In this document: positions 17,106 through 26,445 of the stretch, piece after piece | Layout of the letters: each line of letters opens with the position of its first letter | Numbering within the stretch: position 1 is the first letter of the stretch | From: Haloferax marinisediminis | GTDB taxonomy: Archaea > Halobacteriota > Halobacteria > Halobacteriales > Haloferacaceae | Direction: 5' to 3' | DNA length: 64,000 nucleotides | Assembly (NCBI RefSeq): GCF_009674585.1 | Contig: NZ_WKJP01000001.1 | Location: 1-64,000, forward strand | Translations under genes and position numbers: made by a program | The notes under the pieces: model-generated | The model's input: only the letters and a program-made list of their open reading frames with translations | Told to the model about the DNA's origin: nothing | Database searches by the model: none

Positions 17106-18425
17106 TCAGACAACGAACTCGACAACTCTCTCGCGCGCGACGTCCGCGGGGTCGACAGTCTCTCCGTCGACCTCGACCGCCTGGCCTGACGAGAGTTTCC
17201 CGAACGCGGGTCCCTCTGGAACACCCCGTTCACGGGCCGCTTCGGGGTCGAAGGCGCTGACGGACGCTGTGACGCGGCCATCGTCGCGGACCACCGAGTC
17301 GTACTTCTGCCGAAGAATCTCACAGAGACGGTCGACGAGTTCGTCGTATCCATCTTCAGTGACCGCTGCACGGCCGACCGCGCGCGTCCCGCCTTCGGTC
17401 GTGTGGAAGGCGACAGTCGTCTCGGTGACTGCGTCGAGTGCGTCGTCGAGGTCGACGCCTTGTGCCTCGCCGAGGAGCCCATCCGGAAGCGAGACCGTGT
17501 CGTAGGTTTCGGCGTCGATATCCGCCCCGAACCGGAGTCCATCTTCGATTCGTGTGATGTCAGATTCGAGTTCACGAACGCGACCGAGTGGGACGCCTGC
17601 AGTCTCGCGGACCCACGTCTCGGAGACGACGCGGTAGCCCTCGTCGTCGAGGACTTCCGCGAGGTCGTCACGGTCACCGTCGACGAGTGCGACGTCTGCT
17701 GCCGACGCCTCGAACGCGCGACGGAGCACGTCCCGATTTTCGTCGGGAGAGCCCATCGACTTCAGTTGCCAATCGGCAGCGATGTGGCCGACACACCAGT
17801 CAGTGTCTTCGAGGACTCGAAGGAACCGCGGCGCGTAGTGGCCGCCACCAAAGCCCACGAGTTGTCGGTCGGTGTCTGGAGCGACGCCCTGAATGTCGAG
17901 GACAGCGGCAGCGACTGCGCGCGCGCCATCGGGGTCTTGCCACTCCGACTCGTCGCTTCCGAGTTCGACGAACATCGAGGGAACAGCGGTCTGGGTTGGA
18001 CCGTGGTGCGTCGCCTCGATGCCGACTTCGTAGCCGTCAGGGGCGTGGGTTCGGAGTGCCTCGACGACCGCGCGCTGGGCGTTTGGACAGGCGCGGGCGA
18101 AGTGCCCTGCTTCACCGCCGTAGTCAGCGGGGCCAAAGTTACCGGTGAAGTGTGCAGTCAGAAGCGGACCGGTCTCGCCAGAGTGCCGAGACACGAATGC
18201 GACGAGGTCGATGTCAGAAGCGAACGCTTCGGCGGGGTCGTCGAGATAGATGTGGAGGTCGTCGAACTCACGAAGTTCGAACCCCTCACGGCGATAGAAC
18301 GTCCCGCCGCCGTCGGCGTCCGGTCGGTCCTCGTCCACCTGTTCGTCCCAGTCGGCGAGAGAGCGAAGGTGCTCGCCGATGTGGACCGATGCGCTGTCAG
18401 CGCGACTGACGACGATTCCAATCAC
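17106..18425 (-). CDS. dtdA: D-aminoacyl-tRNA deacylase (archaeal DTD2 type)
   Basis: This enzyme removes D-amino acids wrongly attached to tRNA. Family motifs are IGIVVSRADSAS at the start, TAHFTGNFGPADYGG near 95-115, EATHHGPTQT near 135-145, and GFGGGHYAPRF. The C-terminal half extends beyond the core domain, as in other haloarchaea. The GTG at 18425 is chosen because the family begins at IGIVVS; the frame upstream to 18488 is less conserved and starts with another GTG. With this start the protein is 439 residues. Confidence 0.9.
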   Translation of the reverse strand: MIGIVVSRADSASVHIGEHLRSLADWDEQVDEDRPDADGGGTFYRREGFELREFDDLHIYLDDPAEAFASDIDLVAFVSRHSGETGPLLTAHFTGNFGPADYGGEAGHFARACPNAQRAVVEALRTHAPDGYEVGIEATHHGPTQTAVPSMFVELGSDESEWQDPDGARAVAAAVLDIQGVAPDTDRQLVGFGGGHYAPRFLRVLEDTDWCVGHIAADWQLKSMGSPDENRDVLRRAFEASAADVALVDGDRDDLAEVLDDEGYRVVSETWVRETAGVPLGRVRELESDITRIEDGLRFGADIDAETYDTVSLPDGLLGEAQGVDLDDALDAVTETTVAFHTTEGGTRAVGRAAVTEDGYDELVDRLCEILRQKYDSVVRDDGRVTASVSAFDPEAARERGVPEGPAFGKLSSGQAVEVDGETVDPADVARERVVEFVV

Positions 18426-18518
18426 GATTCGAGGGTCGCTGAGGGCGGCGAAAAGGCCGTCGGAACCGGCGAGGCGACGCGGCGTCACGGAGGCCGAGAG
18501 TCGGCCGAGAAGACGACG

Positions 18519-19880
18519 TCAGTCTTCAGCCGTCGCCATCGATTCGCCGGGTCCATCGTCGCTGAAGTCACCACGAACCCGACGGACCGACCGTTTGGCG
18601 ACCGAAAGAAGTTCCCGTCTGCGGAGGACGAACAGTCCGGTTCCGAGTACCAGATAGATGACCGAGAACGCGATGAGTGAGGTAGTCCCGTCGAACGTGA
18701 CGAGACCGAGGCCCGGAATGGGAAGCGTGACCGACGCCCCCGTGACGGCGTAGACGAACTGCGCGAAGAACAGGCCGAGAAGTGCCAGCGCCTCGCGGAC
18801 GCTGATTGCGAGCGTGATGAGGATGGCGATGGCGAAGTAGCTCTGTGCGGCGGTCAGCCAGATTTCGCCCATCTGGTGGGTGTCGAGCGGAAGTGGGGCG
18901 TAGTAGCCGAGCGAGAGACTGTAGACGAGGACGAGCGTCCCGATGAGGAGCGTCCACTGGTTGAGTTTCGACGAGATGAGGGCGTTGAATCCGGCGGTCG
19001 ACCGGGCCTTGTTGACGAGATAGGCGACGACGATGAGTTCGGGACTCTCACTCGCGAGCGGGGCGACCCACTGAATCATCAAGAACGGGGGGATGCCGAC
19101 GGCGGTGCCGAGTTCTTCGAGGCCGTGGGCGAAGGGTTCGACGGCGACGAGGATGACGAACCCCGAGAAGATGAACAACGCGAGCGTCGTGGCGATTCGC
19201 TTCGGTTTGACGTACGATTGGAGGTACGCGGGGATGCCAATCTGTTCTTCGTGGTCGTGGGGTGAGTTCAGCGCGACGAGGATGTACGCGACGTAGAGAC
19301 CGACGAGGACGAACATATCGAACGCCCCGATACCTCCGCCGAGTGGGACGAAGAACGCGAACACGGTCGCTGCGAAGAGGAACAGAATCTCCGTCGAGAT
19401 GCCCTTGTCCAGTCGAACCGCGTCGGCGAGGAAGCCCGGGCGGTTTTCGACTGCCGTGTCGCCTGTTTCACGCGCTCGGAAGACGGTGAAGAGTGCGATT
19501 GCAGACCATCCGATACCGATGAGGATGCGGTTCGCGCCGGTCATGTTGGCGACAGCGAGACTGGCCGCCTCGGCAGACTCGGGCGTGCCGGGGTTGATAC
19601 CGGCTTCCCACGCGTAGAGGGCGTCGACAGCGTACTCCGGGGCAACCGCGAGGACCGCGAGAATCGCCAGTGCGAACGCGCGCGGCACGTCCGCTTCTGC
19701 CGTCTCCGCACCCCACGCGAGGAGGAACGACGCACCGAGGACAGCGACACCGCTCAGTGCCACCGTGACACCAGTCTGAAGCTCGATACCGAAGAGCGTG
19801 TGGAGCCCCAGCCACGGTACGGTGAGGAGTGCTGCACCAAACACTGCGACAAGCGGGTGGCTCAGTCGTCGTCGTACCAT
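18519..19880 (-). CDS. sodium/calcium exchanger-family membrane transporter
   Basis: This 453-residue cation/Ca exchanger has about eleven hydrophobic helices. Its two alpha repeats are visible as LAVAPEYAVDALYAWEAG plus NMTGANRILIGIGW (about 75-125), and PLASESPELIVVAYLVNKAR plus LNQWTLLIGTL (about 270-315). A hydrophilic segment lies in the middle. It probably moves Ca2+ or another divalent cation against Na+ across the membrane. A second, shorter exchanger of the same superfamily follows upstream on the same strand. Confidence 0.9.
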   Translation of the reverse strand: MVRRRLSHPLVAVFGAALLTVPWLGLHTLFGIELQTGVTVALSGVAVLGASFLLAWGAETAEADVPRAFALAILAVLAVAPEYAVDALYAWEAGINPGTPESAEAASLAVANMTGANRILIGIGWSAIALFTVFRARETGDTAVENRPGFLADAVRLDKGISTEILFLFAATVFAFFVPLGGGIGAFDMFVLVGLYVAYILVALNSPHDHEEQIGIPAYLQSYVKPKRIATTLALFIFSGFVILVAVEPFAHGLEELGTAVGIPPFLMIQWVAPLASESPELIVVAYLVNKARSTAGFNALISSKLNQWTLLIGTLVLVYSLSLGYYAPLPLDTHQMGEIWLTAAQSYFAIAILITLAISVREALALLGLFFAQFVYAVTGASVTLPIPGLGLVTFDGTTSLIAFSVIYLVLGTGLFVLRRRELLSVAKRSVRRVRGDFSDDGPGESMATAED

Positions 19881-19967
19881 CGTGACTACACTACCGTCTG
19901 GGGGGCCGGTAGCTTTTGTGTTTCAATTTCGTGAGAAGAATGTCAGTCCGGGCAGGCAGTATCCCCG

Positions 19968-20939
19968 TTACGGGAGGATGAGCCAGAAGAAGACGAGGTA
20001 GCTCCCGACGAGAATTCCACCGTCGAGACGAGACACGTCGCGGTTGCGGAGCATCAGCGCGATGACGCCGAACGTGAAGACGAGGAGTGCTGGGAAGTCC
20101 AGTGAGATGGTACTCGCAGGGACCTTCACCGGAACCATGATGGCGAGGATTCCGAGGACGGCGACGACGTTGTAGATGTTCGACCCGACGACGTTCCCGA
20201 TACTAAACTCGGACTCACCGCGGACAGCGCTGATGACGGAGGCAGCCAGTTCGGGGAGCGACGTCCCGAACGCGAGGATGGTCAACCCGATAAATCGCGT
20301 GCTGAACCCGTACGCTGCGAGGAGACCCTGTCCACCTTGAATGAGCCAGTTCGACCCGACGAACAGGAGAACCAGGCCGACACCGAGGTAGAGGACGTCT
20401 TTGAACTGCGCGGAGACTTCGTCTTCGTCCTCGATGTCGATTTCGTCGGTCCCAATCGCGTCCGCCTTCGCAGACCGAGCACGGTAGACCAGAAACGCCG
20501 TGAACGCCACGAGGATGACGAGGAGGACCACGCCGTCGAGCGCACTCAGGTTTCCGTCCAGACCGAGCGCGACGAGCGTGACTGCCGCCGCGACCATGAA
20601 GGGGACGTGACGCCGAAGGGTCGCAGTCGAGACGCCCATCGGTTGGATGAGCGCAGAGATACCCAACACGAGACCGATGTTGGCGATGTTGGACCCGATG
20701 ATTGCGCCCAGTCCGAGGTCAGAACTGTAGCCAAGTCCACTCAACACGGCGACGAACAGTTCCGGCGTCGTCGTCGCGAACGCGACGATTGTCACGCCGA
20801 CGATTGCTGCCCGAAGACCGAGGCCAATAGCAAGACGTGAGGCACCCTCTACGAGCGCCTCGGCCCCGAGATAGAGTGCGACGATACCAGCCACGAGGAG
20901 GGCGGTATCGAAGGAAATCAGGGTTGCGAGTGCCGACAT
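19968..20939 (-). CDS. calcium/sodium antiporter (CaCA, YrbG-like)
   Basis: This 323-residue exchanger has ten transmembrane helices and two inverted alpha repeats: [19 protein letters not shown] with [15 protein letters not shown], and [16 protein letters not shown] with [16 protein letters not shown]. An acidic cytosolic loop (about 160-175) joins the halves. The conserved Glu in TPEL and LPEL binds the cation. It lies 87 bp upstream of the longer exchanger, so the two could be cotranscribed. Confidence 0.95.
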   Translation of the reverse strand: MSALATLISFDTALLVAGIVALYLGAEALVEGASRLAIGLGLRAAIVGVTIVAFATTTPELFVAVLSGLGYSSDLGLGAIIGSNIANIGLVLGISALIQPMGVSTATLRRHVPFMVAAAVTLVALGLDGNLSALDGVVLLVILVAFTAFLVYRARSAKADAIGTDEIDIEDEDEVSAQFKDVLYLGVGLVLLFVGSNWLIQGGQGLLAAYGFSTRFIGLTILAFGTSLPELAASVISAVRGESEFSIGNVVGSNIYNVVAVLGILAIMVPVKVPASTISLDFPALLVFTFGVIALMLRNRDVSRLDGGILVGSYLVFFWLILP

Positions 20940-21084
20940 AAGCGGGAGTAGACCGACGGGAGAACAAAAGCACGCCGGTACACTATGCCGTCGGTACCGA
21001 TTGTCATACTATCCTCGCGTGACAGTCGCGGCGGAATCCGACGCAGACGGGCGAATTATATCGCCGGCGGGACTCCACCCGGCC

Positions 21085-21894
21085 ATGCAAGTGTACGGTC
21101 TCGTCGGGAACCCCGTCGGACACTCGTTGTCGCCGCCGATGCACGAGGCGGCCTACGAGGCGACTGGGGTCGATGCACGGTACGTCACCTTCGAACCCGA
21201 GCTTTCGGCCATCGAAGCTGCCATCACTGGCGCCGATGCGCTCGGAATCGCCGGGCTAAACGTCACGATTCCATTCAAGCAAGACGTTCTCGAACTGGTC
21301 GACCCCGACCCACTCGCCGAACGAATCGGGGCGGTCAACACCATCGACTTCGGCCCGGACGGGCCGGTTGGATACAACACGGATGCGGCGGGAGTCACGC
21401 GAGCACTCGAACGTCACGGCGTCGAACTCGATGGTTCGGCCGCTGTCGTCGTCGGTGCTGGCGGCGCAGGCCGCGCGGCCGCGTTCGCCCTCGCCGACGC
21501 CGGATCCTCGGTTCATATCGCAAACAGAACGCCAGCGAAAGCCGAGGAACTGGCCAGTGCCGTCCCCGGTGCGACGGGTGGCGGGTTAGACACACTCGAC
21601 CGGATTCACGACGCCGATATCCTCGTCAACGCGACGAGTGTCGGGATGGAAGCGCCCGACGAGACACCAGTCCCTGCATCGTACCTCCACGCCGACCTCG
21701 CCGTCCTCGACGCGGTGTACACGCCAATCGAAACGCGACTCCTCCGAGAAGCGGCCGACGCAGGTGCCGTCACCGTCGATGGCGCGTGGATGCTCCTCCT
21801 GCAAGGTGTCGAAGCGTTCGAGGTGTGGACTGGGCTCGATGCACCCGTCGAAGCGATGAACACCGCTCTCCGAAGCCACCTCTCCGACGACTGA
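21085..21894 (+). CDS. aroE: shikimate dehydrogenase
   Basis: This enzyme reduces 3-dehydroshikimate to shikimate with NADPH in aromatic amino acid synthesis. In 269 residues the shikimate-binding S14 and S16 (GHSLSP), catalytic K65 (NVTIPFKQ), and NADP loop GAGGAGRAA are visible, followed by [10 protein letters not shown] and a C-terminal [14 protein letters not shown]. The ATG at 21085 follows a TATA-like ATTATA at 21055-21060, which itself sits between inverted GGCGA/TCGCC arms. Confidence 0.95.
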   Translation: MQVYGLVGNPVGHSLSPPMHEAAYEATGVDARYVTFEPELSAIEAAITGADALGIAGLNVTIPFKQDVLELVDPDPLAERIGAVNTIDFGPDGPVGYNTDAAGVTRALERHGVELDGSAAVVVGAGGAGRAAAFALADAGSSVHIANRTPAKAEELASAVPGATGGGLDTLDRIHDADILVNATSVGMEAPDETPVPASYLHADLAVLDAVYTPIETRLLREAADAGAVTVDGAWMLLLQGVEAFEVWTGLDAPVEAMNTALRSHLSDD

Positions 21895-21900
21895 GGCCGC

Positions 21901-21914
21901 CGGTTTTTAAATAA
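21901..21914 (+). promoter_or_regulatory. TATA element for the acidic HhH gene
   Basis: CGGTTTTTAAATAA lies 25-38 bp before the ATG at 21939, directly after the aroE stop. Confidence 0.55.
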
Positions 21915-21938
21915 CGGGGTTGCATATGACAAACTAAT

Positions 21939-22649
21939 ATGGGCTTGCTTGACAGTATTCTGTCCTTCTTGAAATCGCTCCGTGGTGGCGACTCCTCGTC
22001 CGCTTCGCACGGTGGACGTGACGAATCGGCAACCGTTACGGTCGAACGAGACACGCGCGCAGAGCGTGAGGAGGCGGATATCGAGACGGAAGCAGCAGTG
22101 AAAGAACCGGTCGAAGAGACGACAGAACCCGACACGGAAGCAGCAGTCGAGGAACCCGTAGAGGCCGACGTGGTCGAAGAAGCTGAAGAGGCTGAAGAGA
22201 CCATCGAAGAGGCAGAACCAGCGGGTGAAGAAGAACCTGAAGCCGATGAGGCTGAGGAAGTCGAGGAGGCTGAAGAGGCTGAGGAAGCGGCTGAGGCAGA
22301 GCCCGAAACTGTCGACGAGGCTGAAGACGTCGAAGAGACCGAGGAAGAACCCGAGGCTGAAGAAGCCGAAGACGTCGAAGAGGCTGAAGAAGTCGAAGAG
22401 AGTGAAGACTTCGACGAAGCGGAAGAGGCTGAGGAAGCTGAAGAAGAACCCGAAGCTGAAGCTGAAGCTGAATCACCCTCCGTCGATACGGTTCGCGGAA
22501 TCGGCCCGGCCTACGCAGAACGGCTCTCTGACATCGGTATCGAAACCGTCGCAGACCTCGCAGTCGCTGATGCAGAGGAAGTCGGCGAGGCCATCGACGT
22601 GTCGCCGAAGCGGGTTCAACGTTGGATCGACCGCGCGAGCGACGCGTAA
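21939..22649 (+). CDS. acidic repeat protein with C-terminal helix-hairpin-helix domain
   Basis: The protein has 236 residues. The first 20 residues form a short basic/hydrophobic segment (MGLLDSILSFLKSL). Residues 30-178 are a low-complexity region of Glu-Ala-Glu-Val units that is almost free of positive charge. Residues 180-236 form a SAM/HhH-like helix-hairpin-helix module (VRGIGPAYAERLSDIGIETV ... VSPKRVQRWIDRA), as found on DNA-binding proteins and helicase tails. It may couple a DNA- or RNA-contacting module to an acidic spacer. No enzyme domain is present. Confidence 0.8.
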   Translation: MGLLDSILSFLKSLRGGDSSSASHGGRDESATVTVERDTRAEREEADIETEAAVKEPVEETTEPDTEAAVEEPVEADVVEEAEEAEETIEEAEPAGEEEPEADEAEEVEEAEEAEEAAEAEPETVDEAEDVEETEEEPEAEEAEDVEEAEEVEESEDFDEAEEAEEAEEEPEAEAEAESPSVDTVRGIGPAYAERLSDIGIETVADLAVADAEEVGEAIDVSPKRVQRWIDRASDA

Positions 22650-22706
22650 GCAGAACGGCTGACACGTCGCGAAACCGTTTACCCGACGCGCCGTTTGGTG
22701 CGAGTA

Positions 22707-24203
22707 ATGACCGCACCGACCGTCGTCACCGACCGCGACGACTTTTGTGCGACCGCTGGGGATGCACCAGCAGGCGCGCGCGTCCCTGTCGAAGTCCAGG
22801 TCCGAGTTTCGGACCCCTTCGACGCCTATCGGCGTAGCCGACGGGACTCTGGTGGCTTCTTCTACGAGACGACCGGTGGCCAACCCGGATGGGGCGCGTT
22901 CGGCGTCGAACCCGTCGAACGCCTCACTGTTGGCGCATCCGCCGTCTCACGAGACGATACCGCACCGACGCTCGCAGCCCTCGAAGGACTCGTCGACTCG
23001 GAGACGCTCGTCCGCGGCGAGTGCGACGTTCCGTATCCCTGTGGCCTGTTCGGATGGCTCTCCTACGACGTCGCACGTGAACTCGAAAGACTCCCCGAGT
23101 CCACGACCGACGACCGACGCCTCCCACATCTGCAACTCGGCCTGTACGACCTCGTCGCCTCGTGGGAAGAACCGCGCACCGACGGCGACACACGACTGCG
23201 AATCACGTGCTGTCCTCGAATCGAATCGGATTCGGACCTCGACGACGTGTACGACGAGGCACGCGACCGAGCAGTGGCACTCGCTCGTGACGCAGTCGAC
23301 GGCACCCCCGAACCGGTCGCAGCACCCGTCGCATCCCACGAAGCGCAGTTCGAGAGCGAGTGTGGACGTGCGGCCTTCGCCGAGCGGGTTCGGGCGGCAA
23401 AACAGTACATCCGCGACGGCGACACGTTCCAGGCGAACCTCTCACAACGACTCGTCGCACCCGCAGCAGTCCACCCCGTCGACGCCTACGCGGCACTGCG
23501 AGCGGTCAACCCCGCGCCGTACTCCGGACTTCTCGAACTCCCCGGACTCGACCTCGTGAGTGCGAGTCCGGAACTCTTGCTCCGCATCGATGGCGACCGA
23601 CTCGTCACCGAGCCAATCGCTGGAACCCGACCGCGAGGGGCGACGCCGGCCGAAGACGAAGCGCTGGAAGCTGACTTGACGACAGACGAAAAAGAGCGGG
23701 CCGAACACGCCATGCTCGTCGACCTCGAACGAAACGACCTCGGGAAAGTCTCCGAGTACGGGTCGGTCAGCGTGACCGAGTACCGTCGCGTCGACCGCTA
23801 CTCGGAAGTGATGCACCTCGTGTCACTGGTCGAAGGGCGGCGGCGTGCGGGAACGACCCTTGCAGATGCCATCGCGGCGGTGTTCCCCGGTGGCACCATC
23901 ACTGGAGCGCCAAAGCCACGAACGATGGAGATTATCGAGGAACTCGAATCGACCCGCCGTGGACCCTACACCGGCAGTATGTTCGCCATCGGATTCGACG
24001 ACGCCGCGGTGTTGAACATCGTCATTCGCACGCTCGTGCGCTACCGCGACGAGTATCACCTCCGCGTCGGCGCGGGTATCGTCCACGACTCCGACCCGGA
24101 CAGCGAGTACGACGAGACGTTGGCGAAAGCCCGTGCCCTCGTCACCGCCATCGACGAAGCGCTCGGTGAGCGCGCGAAGATGACCGTGGGGGCCGACCGA
24201 TGA
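22707..24203 (+). CDS. pabB: aminodeoxychorismate synthase component I
   Basis: This chorismate-binding enzyme of 498 residues makes 4-amino-4-deoxychorismate for folate (p-aminobenzoate) synthesis. The conserved C-terminal blocks are visible: [61 protein letters not shown], and [20 protein letters not shown]. The Gly-rich GTITGAPK stretch is diagnostic. It heads an operon with pabA and pabC, overlapping pabA by 4 bp. The presence of pabC favours the folate rather than the tryptophan assignment. Confidence 0.9.
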   Translation: MTAPTVVTDRDDFCATAGDAPAGARVPVEVQVRVSDPFDAYRRSRRDSGGFFYETTGGQPGWGAFGVEPVERLTVGASAVSRDDTAPTLAALEGLVDSETLVRGECDVPYPCGLFGWLSYDVARELERLPESTTDDRRLPHLQLGLYDLVASWEEPRTDGDTRLRITCCPRIESDSDLDDVYDEARDRAVALARDAVDGTPEPVAAPVASHEAQFESECGRAAFAERVRAAKQYIRDGDTFQANLSQRLVAPAAVHPVDAYAALRAVNPAPYSGLLELPGLDLVSASPELLLRIDGDRLVTEPIAGTRPRGATPAEDEALEADLTTDEKERAEHAMLVDLERNDLGKVSEYGSVSVTEYRRVDRYSEVMHLVSLVEGRRRAGTTLADAIAAVFPGGTITGAPKPRTMEIIEELESTRRGPYTGSMFAIGFDDAAVLNIVIRTLVRYRDEYHLRVGAGIVHDSDPDSEYDETLAKARALVTAIDEALGERAKMTVGADR

Positions 24204-24868
24204 CCCACATCCTCGTCGTCGACAACTACGACTCGTTCGCCTACAACCTCGTCCAGTACGTCGGTGAGTTCGCAACCAAGGTAGATGTCTACCGAAACGA
24301 CGACCTGACGACCGACGACATCCGCGACATCGACCCCGACGGGATCGTCATCTCGCCGGGCCCCGGAACCCCAGCAGAGGCGGGCATCTCTGTCCCCACG
24401 TTCCGTGACCTCGACTATCCAACGCTCGGTGTCTGTCTCGGTCACCAGTCGCTGTGTGCCGCGCTCGGCGCGCACGTCGGCCACGCACCCGAAGTCGTTC
24501 ACGGCAAACCATCGCTCGTCGAACACGACGGCAAGGGTGTCTTCACCGGTCTCCCCGACCGAATCGAAGTTGGCCGCTACCACTCGCTCGCGGTCGAACT
24601 CGACGACATCCCAGACGAATTGGTCGTCACCGCGTACACGGTCGACGACGACGCCCGAGAGACTGACACCGGACCAGATGCCGGAACCGACGACACACAG
24701 GTCGTGATGGGCGTTCGCCACCGCGAGAAACCACACGTCGGCGTGCAGTTCCACCCTGAGAGCATCCTGACCGAGTCGGGCAAAGACATCGTCCGAAACT
24801 TCGTCGCGCTGGCCGCTGGAGAGTCACCAGTCGCCGACACGTGGGCGTCGTGGAGGCCCACCCAATGA
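24200..24868 (+). CDS. pabA: aminodeoxychorismate synthase glutamine amidotransferase
   Basis: This class I glutamine amidotransferase subunit of 222 residues supplies ammonia to component I. The triad is C79 (GVCLGHQSL), H185 and E187 (FHPES). [10 protein letters not shown] near the start and [11 protein letters not shown] at 52-62 complete the family pattern. It overlaps pabB and pabC by 4 bp each (ATGA), so the three products are translationally coupled. Confidence 0.93.
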   Translation: MTHILVVDNYDSFAYNLVQYVGEFATKVDVYRNDDLTTDDIRDIDPDGIVISPGPGTPAEAGISVPTFRDLDYPTLGVCLGHQSLCAALGAHVGHAPEVVHGKPSLVEHDGKGVFTGLPDRIEVGRYHSLAVELDDIPDELVVTAYTVDDDARETDTGPDAGTDDTQVVMGVRHREKPHVGVQFHPESILTESGKDIVRNFVALAAGESPVADTWASWRPTQ

Positions 24869-25782
24869 GCGACGATGACGCCACGCGACGCTACCACGTC
24901 GATGGTGACCTCGTTCCGGCGGACGAGGCGTCGATTCCGGTTACTGACCGTGGGTTCCTCTACGGCGACGCCGCCTTCGAGACGCTCCGTACCTACGGCG
25001 GCGACGTGTTCCACTGGGACGCTCACGCAGACCGGCTCGCCGAGACGTGTGACGTACTCGGGATGGACCACGGCCTCTCGGACGCCGACCTCCGCGCTCG
25101 AATCGACGAGACGCTGGCCGCGAACAATCTGTCGGATGCCTACGTTCGACTCTCGATTACGCGTGGGAGTCAACCCGGCCGCCTCACTCCTGCCGAGGAC
25201 GTCGACCCGCGAGTCGTCGTCATCGTCGAACCACTGCCGCGTGGTGGGCGCGGGTCGGACCCTGTCTGGGACGGCCCAGCGACGGTCCAGACGGTCAGAA
25301 CGCGCCGAATTCCGGACCGCGCGATTCCCGCACGGGCGAAGACCCACAACTATCTCAACGGCATCCTCGCACGCCTCGAACTCCGCGTCACCGGCGCGGA
25401 CGAGGCACTCATGCTCGATTCAGACGGCTACGTCACCGAAGGTGCGACGAGCAACCTGTTTTTCATCGACGACAACGCGCTCTGCACGCCGAGTCTCGAC
25501 GGGCCGGTCTTGCCGGGCATCACCCGACGAGTCGTCTTAGACCTCGCCCGACAGGAGGGCATCCCGATTCGGGAGCGACGCTTCACCCCGGACGACGTGC
25601 GCGGCGCGAACGAGGCGTTCCTCACCAACTCGACGTGGGAACTCCGTCCCATCGAGACGGTCGATGGTATCACCGTCGGCGACGGACCGGTGACGAAACT
25701 CCTCTCACGTCTGTACGACGACTACGTCGAACGACGACACTACGAAAACGAGTCACTCGACGACGACACTGTACCCGAATAA
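24865..25782 (+). CDS. pabC: aminodeoxychorismate lyase (class IV aminotransferase fold)
   Basis: This PLP enzyme of 305 residues converts aminodeoxychorismate to p-aminobenzoate and pyruvate. The PLP lysine is K159 (ARAKTHNYLNG), and E192 in VTEGATSNLFF contacts the cofactor. DRGFLYGDAAFETLR is at 28-42. Class IV also includes branched-chain and D-amino acid aminotransferases, but the operon with pabB and pabA makes the lyase assignment likely. Confidence 0.88.
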   Translation: MSDDDATRRYHVDGDLVPADEASIPVTDRGFLYGDAAFETLRTYGGDVFHWDAHADRLAETCDVLGMDHGLSDADLRARIDETLAANNLSDAYVRLSITRGSQPGRLTPAEDVDPRVVVIVEPLPRGGRGSDPVWDGPATVQTVRTRRIPDRAIPARAKTHNYLNGILARLELRVTGADEALMLDSDGYVTEGATSNLFFIDDNALCTPSLDGPVLPGITRRVVLDLARQEGIPIRERRFTPDDVRGANEAFLTNSTWELRPIETVDGITVGDGPVTKLLSRLYDDYVERRHYENESLDDDTVPE

Positions 25783-25794
25783 CCGCGAGGGCGC

Positions 25795-26214
25795 TCAGAA
25801 CTCGACGTTCGACTTCGAACTCCGGTCGGCGGGGTCCGTCTCGATTGCGCCGGGTCCCTCGAAGGAGAAGTCGTCGTCGGAGAGGAACACGTGGTCGCCG
25901 TCGATGGTGATGTCGAGGCCATCGAGGACGGCACCCTCACACGGGCCGTAGTTGCAGTAGCCGGAATCGGCCTCGAAGTACGCGCCGTGATTCTCGCAGA
26001 TTATCTCGCCGTTTCGCATCTCCGCACCCGACCCCTTGTCGAGTTTGATGTTCGTCAGGTGCATGCAGTAGTTCAACCAGCCCTTGATGTCGCCGTCGTC
26101 TCGCACGAGGATTGCCTCGCGTACCTCTTCGTCGTCGTCGTCGGTGATGCGAAAGAGGAACGTCGTGTCTGCGGGCACGTCGTCGACAGAACAGATTCGT
26201 TCGAGGTCGCTCAT
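25795..26214 (-). CDS. Rieske [2Fe-2S] protein
   Basis: This 139-residue soluble ferredoxin-like protein has the Rieske ligands C50 and H52 (CMH) and C73 and H76 (CENH). Two further Cys, C87 and C92, could form the disulfide of stabilised Rieske proteins. Without a membrane anchor or oxygenase domain, it probably acts as a small electron carrier. It is convergent with the pab operon. Confidence 0.88.
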   Translation of the reverse strand: MSDLERICSVDDVPADTTFLFRITDDDDEEVREAILVRDDGDIKGWLNYCMHLTNIKLDKGSGAEMRNGEIICENHGAYFEADSGYCNYGPCEGAVLDGLDITIDGDHVFLSDDDFSFEGPGAIETDPADRSSKSNVEF

Positions 26215-26445
26215 TGGGCTTTCGTTGGAGTGCGGTGGAAAATCTCCTTCGGAAGTGGTCGGTGAGGAGAGACGGTACGTGCATGACGTTACGGAGTATC
26301 GTGGTAGGCAGTTTTGTCGAACCCCTCAGAACATGACAGGAATGGCGTGCTAAATATAGAGGCTGTATCTCCCACCGTCTTTCACCTGTCATACTACTCT
26401 CTGACGGCGTTCAGATCAAAACGCGCCTCCGAGAGTCGAATGACG

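Noticed and set aside
17403-18680. 425-codon plus-strand frame over dtdA
   Set aside because: The minus strand carries recognisable deacylase motifs; this is a shadow.
22225-22490. Possible CRISPR or satellite in the repetitive GAGGCTGAAG region
   Set aside because: The repeats are codon-level Glu/Ala repeats inside a coding frame with no spacers.
22036-22716. Antisense Leu/Arg-rich frame over the acidic repeat protein
   Set aside because: It is the complement of Glu/Ala codons and has no protein-like composition.
26345-26375. GTGCTAAATATAGAGG resembling the end of the dispersed repeat
   Set aside because: Similarity to the repeat end is short and gapped; I could not support a third copy.
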